DNA of 64,000 bases, taken from positions 1-64,000 of the forward strand of contig CASEMN010000011.1 of the NCBI GenBank assembly GCA_949289045.1, written 5' to 3'. Numbering within the stretch: the first letter of the stretch is position 1; each line of letters starts with the position of its first letter. Position numbers and translations under genes: made by a program. Source of the stretch: an uncultured Oscillospiraceae bacterium (GTDB taxonomy: Bacteria > Bacillota > Clostridia > Oscillospirales > Acutalibacteraceae). Positions 14,212 through 25,826 of the stretch are shown one piece after another. The notes under the pieces are model-generated. The model was not told where the DNA came from, did no database searches, and saw only the letters and a list, made by a program, of their open reading frames with translations.

Positions 14212-16785
14212 TTACTCTTCTGATTCAGAATCGCCGTTTTCTAAAGCTTCTTCCTTTTCTTCCTGTGCATCGGATGAAGCTTCAGCTGCTGAATTTTCAT
14301 CTCCTGCGCCGCTTTCTGCATCGGCAGTCTCTTCCGGAACAGCGGTTTCCTCGCTTTCCTCTTCGTGATCTGCTCCGGCAACAGTTACAACCTTTTCGCC
14401 CTCGCTTACACGCATAAGCCTTACACCCTTTGCAGGACGGTTGAATTCGCTTATGTCTGCGGCGTAAATTCTGATGATTATACCGTCGGAGGAAATAAGT
14501 ATGACGTCCTCGTCGTCGCTGACTGTACGTATTGCAGCAACGTCGCCATATTCAGCAGTACGGTAGTTTTTAAGTCCCTTACCGCCTCTTGACTGGATTC
14601 TGTAATCGGCTTCGCTGCTTCTTCTGCCGTAGCCTGTTTCACTTACGGTAAGAACGCTGTCGCCTTCATGAAGTACAGCCATTCCTATAACTTCGTCACC
14701 CTCATCAAGCTCTATGGACTTAACGCCTCTTGCAGTTCTGCCAAGGGGTCTTACATCGCTTTCACTGAAACGGATTGACATACCCTTTTTGGTTGCCACA
14801 AGCAAATCATCGTTTCCGCTTGTAAGATGTACCCATGCAAGCTCGTCGTCATCGTCAAGGGTTACGGCTATAACGCCGCTCTTTCTTACATTTGCGTAAA
14901 CCTCAAGAGGTGTACGCTTTATGATACCCTTTCTTGTAACCATGCAAAGGTATGAACCCTCTTCAAACTGGGGTACTCTTATCATAGCCGATACCCTTTC
15001 ACCCTGTTCGACGGGGATAAGGTTTACTATATTCATACCCTTGCTGGTTCTTCCGCCCTCGGGAATCTCATATCCCTTGAGGCGATAAGCTCTGCCTCTT
15101 GAAGTAAAGAACATTACATATTCGTGGGTGGAGCAGGTGAACATTGTCTCTGCAACGTCCTCTTCACGGCGGGTCATGCCCATAACGCCTCTGCCGCCTC
15201 TTCGCTGAAGCTTATAGGAATCAACAGGCAGACGCTTTGTGTATCCCATTGTGGTAAGGGTGAATACACAGGTCTCCTCGGGGATGAGATCCTCAATATC
15301 AACTTCGCCTGTGACGTTTGCAATTTCGGTTCTTCTCTCGTCGCCGAATTTATCCGCAATCTCTCTTGCTTCGGTTTTGATGATTTCCATAATTTTGTTT
15401 TCATCGCCCAAAATTGCGAGAAGCTCCTGAATTTTAACTTTGAGAGCAGCCAGCTCTTCCTCAATCTTCTGTCTTTCAAGACCTGTAAGCTGTCCTATAC
15501 GCATCTGAACAATTGCCTGTGCCTGAATATCGTCAAGGGCAAAGCGTTCCATAAGGGCTGCTTTTGCAGTGGGGATATCCTTTGAAGCTCTGATAATGGC
15601 AATAACCTCATCGATAAAGTCGATGGCAACCATCAAGCCCTCTAAGATATGTGCCCTGTCCTGAGCTTTTTTAAGGTCATAGTTTGTTCTGCGGATTATA
15701 ACTTCACGCTGATACTCTATATAATTCTGGAGGATTTCCTTTAAGTTAAGCACTTTCGGTTCGCCGTTTACAAGGGCGATCATAATTGCGCCGAAAGTAA
15801 CCTGCATCTGGGTGTAGGAATAGAGCTGATTCAATACAACCTGGGGATTTGCATCCCTTTTAAGGTCGATGGCAACATGGATACCCTCTCTTGAAGAGTA
15901 ATCGCTGACGCCTGAAATACCCTCAATTCTCTTTTCCTTAACAAGGTCGGCAATGGATTCAATAAGTCTTGCCTTATTTACCTGGTATGGAAGCTCGGAA
16001 ATATTGATTGTGAATCTTCCGTTTTTCTTCTCTTCGATTTCGGCTCTGGCTCTTACAAAAATTCTGCCTCGGCCTGTTGCATAGGCAGCTCTTATGCCGG
16101 CTTTACCCATGATGATACCCGCTGTGGGGAAATCGGGTCCCTTGATGTGCTCCATAAGCTCCGGAAGCTCTGCATCGGGGTTATCAATAAGACAGCACAT
16201 ACCGTCCACAACTTCTCTGAGGTTGTGGGGAGGAATATTTGTAGCCATACCGACGGCGATACCTGTTGAACCGTTTACAAGAAGGTTCGGAAAACGTGAG
16301 GGGAGCACTGTGGGCTCTTTATGGTTATCGTCGTAGTTGGGGATAAAATCAACTGTGTTCTTATCTATGTTTCTGAGCATCTCCATGGAGATTTTGCTCA
16401 TCTTTGCCTCTGTATAACGGTATGCAGCAGGCGGGTCACCGTCGATTGAACCGAAGTTACCGTGACCGTCAACGAGAGTGTATCTCATTGAAAAGCTCTG
16501 GGCAAGCCTTACAAGGGCATCGTAAACTGAAGCGTCGCCGTGGGGGTGATATTTACCCAGAACATCACCGACTGTTGCGGCGCACTTTTTATAGGGTTTT
16601 TCGGGATAAAGTCCCGCTTCGTACATGGTGTAAAGAATTCTCCTGTGAACAGGCTTCAAACCGTCCCTTACATCGGGAAGGGCTCTGGAAACGATAACTG
16701 ACATGGAGTAATCAAGGAAAGATTTTCTCATTTCCTTGTTGATGTCAACGTTTACAATACTCTGCCTTTCAAAATCTAAGCTCAT
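14212..16785 (-). CDS. gyrA: DNA gyrase subunit A
   Basis: An 857-residue GyrA: winged-helix/tower breakage-reunion domain with the catalytic Tyr124 in AAYRYTE, and a C-terminal six-blade DNA-wrapping domain with the GyrA box QRRGGRG. A Glu/Ala/Ser-rich acidic tail (last ~65 residues) extends beyond the usual end. In the quinolone-resistance region ([10 protein letters not shown]) the residue equivalent to E. coli Ser83 is Ala85, while Asp89 matches Asp87. With GyrB it introduces negative supercoils. It is the distal member of the dnaA-to-gyrase block, separated from gyrB by a small membrane-protein gene. Confidence 0.97.
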   Translation of the reverse strand: MSLDFERQSIVNVDINKEMRKSFLDYSMSVIVSRALPDVRDGLKPVHRRILYTMYEAGLYPEKPYKKCAATVGDVLGKYHPHGDASVYDALVRLAQSFSMRYTLVDGHGNFGSIDGDPPAAYRYTEAKMSKISMEMLRNIDKNTVDFIPNYDDNHKEPTVLPSRFPNLLVNGSTGIAVGMATNIPPHNLREVVDGMCCLIDNPDAELPELMEHIKGPDFPTAGIIMGKAGIRAAYATGRGRIFVRARAEIEEKKNGRFTINISELPYQVNKARLIESIADLVKEKRIEGISGVSDYSSREGIHVAIDLKRDANPQVVLNQLYSYTQMQVTFGAIMIALVNGEPKVLNLKEILQNYIEYQREVIIRRTNYDLKKAQDRAHILEGLMVAIDFIDEVIAIIRASKDIPTAKAALMERFALDDIQAQAIVQMRIGQLTGLERQKIEEELAALKVKIQELLAILGDENKIMEIIKTEAREIADKFGDERRTEIANVTGEVDIEDLIPEETCVFTLTTMGYTKRLPVDSYKLQRRGGRGVMGMTRREEDVAETMFTCSTHEYVMFFTSRGRAYRLKGYEIPEGGRTSKGMNIVNLIPVEQGERVSAMIRVPQFEEGSYLCMVTRKGIIKRTPLEVYANVRKSGVIAVTLDDDDELAWVHLTSGNDDLLVATKKGMSIRFSESDVRPLGRTARGVKSIELDEGDEVIGMAVLHEGDSVLTVSETGYGRRSSEADYRIQSRGGKGLKNYRTAEYGDVAAIRTVSDDEDVILISSDGIIIRIYAADISEFNRPAKGVRLMRVSEGEKVVTVAGADHEEESEETAVPEETADAESGAGDENSAAEASSDAQEEKEEALENGDSESEE

Positions 16786-16829
16786 CTTTATCAGCCCTTA
16801 TCTTTAAAATATTTGAACCTTGCTTTTAT

Positions 16830-17408
16830 TTATATAAATTCAGAAAAACTTGAATTATGGAATACGCTTTCCGCTTTTTCGTAAAGCAATGAGGAAAGTC
16901 TGTCATTGACGTCGCCGCTGAGACTCTGTTTCGGTATGCTTATACATTCATGGCTTTCTCTTAGCAGAATCGAAAATGTCCTGCTGCTCTCCCTTATATA
17001 TTTTATCTTTTCATAGGGAATTACGTCTTCCGCAGAATCAATGGAATATTTCATATAATTCTCATAAAACTCAATGTAGCAGGGCTTTTTATCCAGTTCT
17101 CTTAAAGTAAAAAGCCTCAGCCTGTTTTTCTGTATTATCTTAAAGGGAATATGAAAAATTACGGAAATAAGTAGAAGAAAAATCAAAAAGTCAAAGAAAA
17201 AGGAAGCAAAAGTAAATCTGCTGTCCCCTTCGGCGAGAAAAAGAGCTTTAAGGGTCGTATTTGCAAAGGTGAATATGGCAATCACAACTCCCCCGGCAAT
17301 TTTATTTTCACGCCTTAAAAGACCTGTTTTCTTCTCTTTCCACATTTCGCTTTCTATAAAATTTTCCTTTACCATGCGGTAATCTATTCTTAAAAGACAA
17401 TCTTCCAT
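16830..17408 (-). CDS. YcxB-like membrane protein
   Basis: A 192-residue protein with an N-terminal cytosolic stretch, two adjacent transmembrane helices (about 38-60 and 68-92), and a C-terminal beta-rich domain with IPYEKIKYIRES...ISIPKQSL. This is the pattern of YcxB-like conserved proteins. The function of that family is not established. It lies between gyrB and gyrA in the same direction with short spacings (55 and 45 bp), an unusual interruption of the gyrase pair. AAAGGCGG lies 6 nt before the start. No catalytic residues are evident. Confidence 0.65.
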   Translation of the reverse strand: MEDCLLRIDYRMVKENFIESEMWKEKKTGLLRRENKIAGGVVIAIFTFANTTLKALFLAEGDSRFTFASFFFDFLIFLLLISVIFHIPFKIIQKNRLRLFTLRELDKKPCYIEFYENYMKYSIDSAEDVIPYEKIKYIRESSRTFSILLRESHECISIPKQSLSGDVNDRLSSLLYEKAESVFHNSSFSEFI

Positions 17409-17463
17409 TTTAACCGCCTTTATTGATTAATTTTATTAACCTGTCAATTGATAAAAGTAAATT

Positions 17464-19470
<2,007 letters not shown>

Positions 19471-19484
19471 TTAACAAAAGCCTT

Positions 19485-19778
19485 CTACTTCATATTTCTC
19501 TCTATATTTGCAAGATTGCCTACAAATCCCGTTCTCTTTAAGAGGGTCTGACAGGAAATCTGTGAAATGTAAACCACTCTTCCGCTTTTTCTCTCCTTAT
19601 CCTCGCAGACAATAAAGGATTTCGGAAGCTCATAGGAGACGTTTATAACATCCCCGGCTTTCTCTGCGGCGGTAAGGTAATCCCTCGACGCCTTTGCCAC
19701 AGTGGCTGTGTCAAGGTCGAAAATGCCTATTATTTTGTCAAGGGTAACTACTGTATCCTGTCCCAAATGCAGATACAT
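19485..19778 (-). CDS. remB: RemB-like (DUF370) regulator
   Basis: A 97-residue protein of the RemA/DUF370 family (MYLHLGQDTVVTLDKIIGIFDLD). In Bacillus subtilis the corresponding gene remB (yaaB) sits at the same place between recF and gyrB. RemA-family proteins are small DNA-binding regulators of matrix and osmoprotection genes, while the role of RemB itself is less clear. Synteny and length support the assignment. GGAGG precedes the ATG. Confidence 0.85.
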   Translation of the reverse strand: MYLHLGQDTVVTLDKIIGIFDLDTATVAKASRDYLTAAEKAGDVINVSYELPKSFIVCEDKERKSGRVVYISQISCQTLLKRTGFVGNLANIERNMK

Positions 19779-19816
19779 TTTCGATTACCTCCAAGCCTTA
19801 AAAATTTTATCTTAAA

Positions 19817-20992
19817 TCATTTTTTGATATATTCTTTTACTTCGCCGTTTTTTACTTCGAATACCTTGCCGGCACACATATTAAGTGCGGGAGTCAAATC
19901 GCAGCAGGTGATAAAAACCTGCTTGTCCTTTATGCGGTTCAAAATATAGTCCTGCCTCGATGGGTCAAGCTCACTCATAACGTCGTCAAGAAGTATTACG
20001 GGAGAAGTATCTGTAATCTTTCTTAAAACCTCCGCTTCTGCAAGCTTTAAGGCAAGGGCACAGGAGCGCTGCTGTCCCTGTGAACCAAATGAACGTGCCG
20101 AAACCGAATTTACCTTTATTTCAAAGTCATCCCTATGGGGTCCCACAGAGGTTGTTCCGGCTGATATATCATCTTTTCTGTGTTTTACAAGATTAGAATA
20201 AAGTCTTCTTTTGATTTCGCCGTAATCGGGATTTCCTTTTTCATCAAAGGGTATCTTTCCCTTATCGGCTTTTTCTTCTGATATATTATCGCCGTCCAAT
20301 ATAATATTTCTTATTGTAGGCGCATATTCGAAAGTGAATTTTTCTTTGCTGGAGGAAAGCTCTTCATAAATCTGCACTGCTTCTTTTTTAAGGTGCTCTG
20401 TGTATTCATAGCGGTAAACAACAATATCGGCGCCGTAAGCAGCAAGCCTTTCATCCCATACATCAAGGGTATCTGCAAGGGATGGATTTGAATAAAGACT
20501 TTTTAAAAGCACGTTTCTCTGCTTCAAAACTTTATTGTATCCTGCCAGAGATTTTGCATACAGCGGCTTTGACTGAGCCACAGCCATATCTATAAATTTT
20601 CTTCTCTCCTCAGGTGAACCTTTTACTATACTCAGGTGAACGGGTGAAAAAACAACTGCGCTGAAAACGCCTATCAGCTCTCTTACGCTCTGCATTTTGA
20701 TTCCGTTAAGAGTTCCGCTGCGCTTTTTGTCAATTATTATTTCGGCGGTTTGCTCTCTGCCCTCTGAGTAAAACTCGAATTCGAGATTTGCTCTTTCTTC
20801 TCCGAAAGCCACAAGCTCGCTGTCCCTTGACCCTCTGAAGCTTTTGCAGCCGGTAAAAAGCCACAGTGCTTCTATAAGATTTGTCTTACCCTGGGCGTTA
20901 TCGCCGCAGATAAGATTTATGCCCGGGTCTGTATTTATTGACATCTCTTTTATGTTTCTGTAGTTCTTCGCTTTAAGAGTCAGCGCTTTCAT
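19817..20992 (-). CDS. recF: DNA repair/replication protein RecF
   Basis: A 391-residue SMC-like ATPase: Walker A GDNAQGKTNL (Lys36) near the N-terminus, signature SFGSQGQQRS, and Walker B VILLDDVMSELD near the C-terminus, with the characteristic central helical arm. RecF loads RecA at single-strand gaps with RecO/RecR. The first 20 bp overlap the end of the S4-domain gene, the standard coupling seen for yaaA-recF in Firmicutes. Confidence 0.96.
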   Translation of the reverse strand: MKALTLKAKNYRNIKEMSINTDPGINLICGDNAQGKTNLIEALWLFTGCKSFRGSRDSELVAFGEERANLEFEFYSEGREQTAEIIIDKKRSGTLNGIKMQSVRELIGVFSAVVFSPVHLSIVKGSPEERRKFIDMAVAQSKPLYAKSLAGYNKVLKQRNVLLKSLYSNPSLADTLDVWDERLAAYGADIVVYRYEYTEHLKKEAVQIYEELSSSKEKFTFEYAPTIRNIILDGDNISEEKADKGKIPFDEKGNPDYGEIKRRLYSNLVKHRKDDISAGTTSVGPHRDDFEIKVNSVSARSFGSQGQQRSCALALKLAEAEVLRKITDTSPVILLDDVMSELDPSRQDYILNRIKDKQVFITCCDLTPALNMCAGKVFEVKNGEVKEYIKK

Positions 20993-21233
20993 CTGCTTTT
21001 ACCTCATAGAGCCTTCCGTCAAATTCGGCAATATCGCCGTTTCTGAGCTTTTTGCCTCTTGCGGTACAGATTTCTCCGTTTACCTTTACCTCTTCGTTTT
21101 GTATGGCAATTTTAGCGTGTCCTCCGCTTTGCACCGCGTCGGCAAGCTTTAAAAATGCATCCAGCTTTATAAACGGAGAATTTATCTCTATTATTTTTTT
21201 CGGTTTTTCCTTAACCTTAACTTTTATCTTCAT
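20973..21233 (-). CDS. yaaA: S4-domain RNA-binding protein YaaA
   Basis: An 86-residue protein with an S4 RNA-binding fold (FIKLDAFLKLADAVQSGGHAK...VKVNGEICTARGKKLRNGD). The small S4 protein between dnaN and recF is a conserved Firmicute feature (YaaA/RlbA), associated with ribosome assembly. AGGAGG lies about 8 nt before the ATG. It overlaps recF by 20 bp. Confidence 0.9.
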   Translation of the reverse strand: MKIKVKVKEKPKKIIEINSPFIKLDAFLKLADAVQSGGHAKIAIQNEEVKVNGEICTARGKKLRNGDIAEFDGRLYEVKADESADS

Positions 21234-21269
21234 ATGAAAAATCCTCCTGTGCAGGCTGATTTATTTTTC

Positions 21270-21404
21270 ACTGTACGTCAGTGTGCGAATTGTTTGCGGA
21301 TTCAATCCGCCGCAGGCACTTATAGTTGAACATTTCTGTCAGTCGGTGTGCGTCATGCCTGCAGGCTCAGCCTGCTGTGCGGATTGGATGCAAACTCAGT
21401 TTGC
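21270..21404 (+). repeat. Palindromic intergenic repeat, copy B
   Basis: Contains three 15-nt palindromes of the GCNNNNT-C-ANNNNGC type (21296-21310, 21361-21375, 21390-21404) joined by the shared modules GTGCG, CGCAGGCACTTATAGTTG and TTTCTGTCAGT. The last palindrome overlaps the first base of the dnaN stop codon at 21404. It lies between dnaN and yaaA. Confidence 0.8.
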
Positions 21405-22504
21405 TACTTGAGTCTTACGGGAAGCACTAAGAACAGGAAGCTTTCTCCCTCGGGAGGAAGAATGATAATCGGTGAAACAGGGCTGTTGAGCTTTATGAGT
21501 ACCTCATCTGTATCGCATACTCTGAGAGCTTCAATAAGGAATCTGTTGTTGAATCCGATTTCTATTCTGTCGCCGTCAATCTGAGCGGAAATTTTATCGT
21601 TTGCAGTACCAAGAGAAGTGATGCTGGAAATTTTAATGGTGTTGTCATCAAAAATGCATCTTACAGGGCTTTTGAGCCTGTCAGTAATAAGAAGAGATGT
21701 TCTGTCGATACTGCTCATAAGAGTTTTTGTGCTTACTCTTACTGTTGTTGTAAAAGATGCAGGCACAGCGCTCTTATAATCAAGGAACTCGCCTTCAAGA
21801 AGTCTTGAAACAATGCTGTATCCGTTAACTTCAAATACAATATGTCTTTTACCTACTCCGAGAGAAACATCTGCCTCTTCTTCGTCTATAAGCTTCATAA
21901 CCTCGGAAAGTGTTTTTCCGGGGACGATAAATGAAAGCTCTTCACCGTCATAGTCGATTTCTTCGGTTCTTATTGCAAGGCGAACGCCGTCAACTGCAAT
22001 GAGCTTTATCTGATTTTTTTCTATCTCAAACTTTATGCCCGTATAAACAACATTGCTGTTATTGTCGGCAACGGCAAAAATAGTCTGTCTTATCATGTTT
22101 TTGAGTATTCCCTGATCGATTATAACAGGAGCTCCTCCGGTAACGCTGGGAAGTTCGGGATATTCTTCCGCAGAAATTCCGTTAAGAGAATAATTTGTTT
22201 CACCGCTTCTTATATAGCAAAGCTGTCTTGCATCGGCTTCGATTTCAACTTCCTCATCGGGAAGACGGCGGATAATATCACAAAGATAGCGGGCATTGAG
22301 GATGATGCTGCCCTCCTGCTCTGTTTTTGCTTCGATTGATGTGTTTATACCTACTTCAAGATCATATCCTGTAAGATAGAGTCTGCCGTTTTCGGCTTTT
22401 AATAGAATACCTTCAATTGCGGGTATCGAGGTTTTAGTAGAAACTGCTCTTTGGACGTTCTGACATGCCTGAGAAAGAGTTTCAGTGCTGCAAACTATCT
22501 TCAT
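21404..22504 (-). CDS. dnaN: DNA polymerase III beta sliding clamp
   Basis: A 366-residue clamp with the three repeated beta-clamp domains and typical blocks (EGILLKAENGRLYLTGYDLEVGI, LNARYLCDIIRRLP, NNRFLIEALR). It ends LPVRLK, the usual C-terminus for hydrophobic-pocket clamps. It is transcribed after dnaA, and AGGAGG precedes the ATG. Its stop codon is immediately followed by an intergenic palindromic repeat. Confidence 0.97.
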   Translation of the reverse strand: MKIVCSTETLSQACQNVQRAVSTKTSIPAIEGILLKAENGRLYLTGYDLEVGINTSIEAKTEQEGSIILNARYLCDIIRRLPDEEVEIEADARQLCYIRSGETNYSLNGISAEEYPELPSVTGGAPVIIDQGILKNMIRQTIFAVADNNSNVVYTGIKFEIEKNQIKLIAVDGVRLAIRTEEIDYDGEELSFIVPGKTLSEVMKLIDEEEADVSLGVGKRHIVFEVNGYSIVSRLLEGEFLDYKSAVPASFTTTVRVSTKTLMSSIDRTSLLITDRLKSPVRCIFDDNTIKISSITSLGTANDKISAQIDGDRIEIGFNNRFLIEALRVCDTDEVLIKLNSPVSPIIILPPEGESFLFLVLPVRLK

Positions 22505-22544
22505 TCCATTTACCTCCTGAAAGACCGGAAAAGTTTTTTCCGGA

Positions 22545-22746
22545 TTATTTAAATAAATATATATTATATTTTTTAGTAGTAACAGTAGGGCCTGTTGAAA
22601 CTGTTGAAAAAGCCACGAAAGCCTTTTGAATTATGGATTTTTCGGACTTTTCAAAATGTTTAAGTTAAAGGAAAAATTTGTTAAGGATTTTAAAGGTTTT
22701 TAGTTTTCCAACGAGCTGTGGAAACATGTGTGTGGAATGTGGAAGA
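22545..22746 (-). other. oriC unwinding region (dnaA-dnaN)
   Basis: Reading from dnaA toward dnaN: DnaA-box-like 9-mers at 22738-22746, 22731-22739 and 22717-22725 (TGTGGA.. type), two tandem degenerate boxes TGTTGAAAA/TGTTGAAAC at 22602-22610 and 22593-22601, a GC cluster GGGCC (22588-22592), trinucleotide repeats TAG-TAG-TAA-CAG-TAG (22574-22588, plus-strand reading), and an AT-only stretch (about 22545-22573). This order matches the basal unwinding system described for B. subtilis incC. Confidence 0.75.
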
Positions 22747-22758
22747 AACTGTTAAAAA

Positions 22759-24108
22759 TCAGCTGTCTTTTATATTAGTGATTATATCTGTTACAGTGGC
22801 TTTGAAAGCTGCATTTTTACTCATTTTATCCTTTACTTTTCTTATATTATAAAGGATTGTAGAGTGATCCTTTCCTCCGAATTCGGCTCCAACTGCTTTA
22901 AGTGACATTCCTGTGATTTCATTTACAACATAGATTGCAACCTGTCTTGCGGCGGAGATATTTGCATCCTGTCTTTTGCCCTTAATCTCTTCCGGGGATA
23001 TATTAAAGGTTCTTGCAACCTCGTTTATTATCTTTTCAACTGTTACGGGAATAGGCTGGGTATCGCTGAGGATATCTTTTATAGCTATCTGTGCCATAGA
23101 GAGAGTAGGAGCGTGTCCTTCAATATCGTTATAGGCTTTGAGCTTTTTAACGGCTCCCTCGAGCTGACGGATATTTTTCTTTATTTTCTCAGCAAGATAC
23201 TGAATTACATCGTCGCTTATATCAAAATTAAGGGAAGCGGCTTTTCTTCTTATTATAGCCATTCTTGTTTCAAGATCCGGCGGCTGGATATCTGCTATAA
23301 GTCCCCATTCGAATCGTGTTTTAAGTCTCTCTTCGAGAGTCATTATCTCCTTTGGAGGACGGTCGGAGGTGAGAACTATCTGTTTTCCTGCCTTATTGAG
23401 AGTTTCAAAGGTATGGAAAAACTCCTCCTGAGTTCTTACTTTACCGGAAAGGAACTGGATATCGTCGATTAAAAGGATATCGGCGTTTCTGTATTTATTA
23501 TGGAAAACTGATGTGAGCTTGTCCGTTGTAAGGAAAGAAATAAGCTCATTTGTAAAGTCTTCACCGCTTGTGTATATGATTTCTGCATCTGGATTGTTTT
23601 CTTTAATCTCACAGCAGATTGCATTTAAAAGATGGGTTTTGCCAAGACCGGAATTTCCGTAAATAAAAAGCGGATTGTAGGTTTTTCCGGGATTTTTGGC
23701 TACAGACTGTGCTGCAGCATAAGCAAATTTATTTGAAGAACCTACAACGAAAGTATCGAAAGTATAGTCGCTTACTATCTTTTTACGGTATGTAACGGGA
23801 AGCTCATCGGCTGTTTTAACGTTTGAAGATTCGCTTTCTGTATCGGGTTTTGAAGTTTGAGGTTTCTTTACCGTAATTTTAAAATCCGTTGTAAAGCCTG
23901 TTGCGCTTTCAAAAGCTTCGGCGAGGGTTTTTGAAAACTTGTTTTCTACAAGAGTTCTTGAAAATTCTGCGTCTGCCTCTATGATAAATACGCCGTCTTC
24001 AAAGTCGGTAAGTTTAAGAGGTTTAATCCATGTGTCAAAGGCAACTTCTGTCATTTTTCCTTTGCAGTGTTCAAGAACACAGGTCCAAATTTCCTGAAGG
24101 GAATTCAT
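22759..24108 (-). CDS. dnaA: Chromosomal replication initiator DnaA
   Basis: 449 residues: domain I (MNSLQEIWTCVLEHC...FDTWIKPL), variable domain II, AAA+ domain III (Walker A GNSGLGKTHL, Walker B ILLIDDIQFL), and domain IV with the DnaA signature GGKDHSTILYN. It binds TGTGGATAA-type boxes on both sides of the gene. The start at 24108 is chosen because AAGGAG is 9 nt upstream and the protein then begins exactly at conserved domain I. An in-frame ATG at 24243, also with AAAGGA upstream, would add 45 non-conserved residues. Confidence 0.95.
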   Translation of the reverse strand: MNSLQEIWTCVLEHCKGKMTEVAFDTWIKPLKLTDFEDGVFIIEADAEFSRTLVENKFSKTLAEAFESATGFTTDFKITVKKPQTSKPDTESESSNVKTADELPVTYRKKIVSDYTFDTFVVGSSNKFAYAAAQSVAKNPGKTYNPLFIYGNSGLGKTHLLNAICCEIKENNPDAEIIYTSGEDFTNELISFLTTDKLTSVFHNKYRNADILLIDDIQFLSGKVRTQEEFFHTFETLNKAGKQIVLTSDRPPKEIMTLEERLKTRFEWGLIADIQPPDLETRMAIIRRKAASLNFDISDDVIQYLAEKIKKNIRQLEGAVKKLKAYNDIEGHAPTLSMAQIAIKDILSDTQPIPVTVEKIINEVARTFNISPEEIKGKRQDANISAARQVAIYVVNEITGMSLKAVGAEFGGKDHSTILYNIRKVKDKMSKNAAFKATVTDIITNIKDS

Positions 24109-24303
24109 TTTATCTTTCTCCTTAATCTCATCGGGGACTACCTTAACCGTAATTTCAGTCCATGGAAAACGGTCTTTTCTGTCGAAATAATCGGCTCTTT
24201 TTTCGCACAATACCCCATTTTCATTACCCAATAATTTTAACATAATTTTTACATCCTTTCAATGATGAGTTTAATAGCTTTCATATATAAGATGTAATAG
24301 AGA

Positions 24304-24331
24304 AAAAGTTGCACGCTTTTGTGCAACTTTT
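24304..24331 (-). terminator. Stem-loop in oriC, possible terminator of lacI-type gene
   Basis: A perfect 11-bp stem (24304-24314 with 24321-24331) with a 6-nt loop. On the minus strand the second arm ends in CTTTTTCTC, consistent with intrinsic termination of transcripts from the regulator gene before dnaA. Confidence 0.55.
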
Positions 24332-24356
24332 GCCGATAAAAAAATGTTAAAAACAA

Positions 24357-24509
24357 TGTGGAAAATGTTTATAATTCGTGTGGATAACATGTAGAAACCT
24401 GTTAAAAAGCTGTTAAAATAGTTAGAATATCACTTGAAATACAATATATGAACAAATTTAAGTTAAAAAAATGTGGAAAACAACGATTTTTCAAAGGTCA
24501 TTTTCCACA
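24357..24509. other. oriC upstream DnaA-box cluster
   Basis: The roughly 300-bp AT-rich gap upstream of dnaA carries one consensus box TGTGGATAA (24379-24387) and three one-mismatch boxes: TGTGGAAAA at 24357-24365 and 24472-24480, and TTTTCCACA at 24501-24509. Together with the dnaA-dnaN boxes this makes a bipartite origin. Confidence 0.75.
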
Positions 24510-24545
24510 ATAATTTGAAAGATTTATTTACGACAAATCTCGATT

Positions 24546-25562
24546 TTATTTTAAATTTTTTACGCTGTTTCGCTCAATGTAAACGCAGGGAATAACGGTT
24601 TTATAGGGATGAGCTGAGCCTTTTCTCTGCTCTTCCATTGACCTTACGGCGGCGTCTGCAATCTCCCTTTGAAGCACCCTTACAGATGAAAGCGGAGGCA
24701 TTGCATTTTGTGAAAGTAAGGTATCGTTAAAGCTTATAAGGCTTATGTCATCAGGAATTGAAAGTCCGGCGTTTGTGATGGCTTTAATAACGCCTTGAGC
24801 CATTGCGTCGGAGGAGATAAAAATTGCTGTTGGATATTCATCGGAAGTATTGAAGAAATTACTCAGAACTTCAAAGGAGCTTTTTGAATTCATTTCAGAG
24901 TTGAGTATAAACTCTTCACGGTAAAGACCTTTTTCAGTAAGCATGTTTCTGAAATAATAAAGTCTGTTGTCAAGGATTAAGTCACGGGTTTCCTGCAATG
25001 TAAAATGGCTGCCGATAAAGCCTATTTTTTTATGTCCGGCATCTATGAGACGGTTTACTGCCTGGCGTACTCCAAGATGAAAATTCGGAACAGCGGCATA
25101 ATACTTTTCATCGTCGGGAGTAGAATCCACAAAGACTATGTTATCTGTGTATTTGTGAAAGCTTTCTATCTCTTCTTTATTGAAGCTTCCGATTGCAAAA
25201 ATTCCGTCGAGATTTCCTGTACCGTTCATTACAAACTGTCCCTGAGAATTTCTGAAAAGGCTTGTGGTTTCTATATTCCGTGCAAAGCAAGCTTCTTCAA
25301 GAGCGGTTTTCATATAGAGATAATAGACGTCCTCCATAATCTGTTCCATCTCAAACATTTGAGCTATTCCCATTTTAAGGTTTTCACGAATGTTTTGATT
25401 TTTAACTTTTGATTTTGAATTATAGCCCAGTTCTTTTGCCGCTTCAAATATTTTTCTTCTTGTCTCAGCCGAAACGCTTATAGAATCATCCATGTTTAAA
25501 ACACGGGAAACGGCGGAAACAGAAACACCTGTTTTTTCAGCAATATCCTTAAGAGTAGCCAA
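24546..25562 (-). CDS. LacI-family transcriptional regulator
   Basis: A 338-residue repressor: N-terminal HTH ATLKDIAEKTGVSVSAVSRVLN with the hinge-helix region (to about 60), then a periplasmic-binding-protein-like effector domain (GFIGSHFTLQ, TAIFISSDAMAQGVI, ISLISFNDT). The TTG at 25562 is chosen because GGGAGGG lies 8 nt upstream and the family normally starts two to four residues before TLKDIA. A longer in-frame reading would run into an intergenic repeat. Such regulators normally sense sugars, and the GH/transport genes elsewhere in the window are possible targets. None is adjacent. Confidence 0.9.
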   Translation of the reverse strand: MATLKDIAEKTGVSVSAVSRVLNMDDSISVSAETRRKIFEAAKELGYNSKSKVKNQNIRENLKMGIAQMFEMEQIMEDVYYLYMKTALEEACFARNIETTSLFRNSQGQFVMNGTGNLDGIFAIGSFNKEEIESFHKYTDNIVFVDSTPDDEKYYAAVPNFHLGVRQAVNRLIDAGHKKIGFIGSHFTLQETRDLILDNRLYYFRNMLTEKGLYREEFILNSEMNSKSSFEVLSNFFNTSDEYPTAIFISSDAMAQGVIKAITNAGLSIPDDISLISFNDTLLSQNAMPPLSSVRVLQREIADAAVRSMEEQRKGSAHPYKTVIPCVYIERNSVKNLK

Positions 25563-25625
25563 AGTTTTATCCCTCCCGGGAAGTAAATTTAAGTAAATTA
25601 TATCCGCTTTTTTCACTAAAATCAA

Positions 25626-25745
25626 GCAGGTTAAACCTGCACGCAAGCCGCACAGCAAGCTGAGCTTGCAGGCATGACGCACACCAACTAACAGTAAAGA
25701 ATAAATATAAATGCCTGCGGATTAGGCTCAGATAACCTTAAGCGC
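25626..25745 (-). repeat. Palindromic intergenic repeat, copy C
   Basis: Same family as at 6.5 and 21.3 kb but inverted. It has palindromes at 25626-25640 (arms GCAGGTT/AACCTGC) and 25655-25669 (arms GCAAGCT/AGCTTGC), with the shared CGTCATGCCTGC, GTTGGTGTGCG and CCGCAGGCATTTATA modules on the minus strand. It lies between the rhodanese and LacI-type genes. Confidence 0.75.
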
Positions 25746-25826
25746 AGGCAAATGTACGGTTTATTTATTTGATTATGTTATGTATGAAGTTTAGTTTCAG
25801 CATACAATAAAAGTTTAGTTTTTCTT

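Noticed and set aside
25563..25682. 40-residue N-terminal extension of the LacI-type regulator
   Set aside because: The extra codons come from repeat copy C. The TTG at 25562 has GGGAGGG upstream and gives the normal LacI N-terminus.
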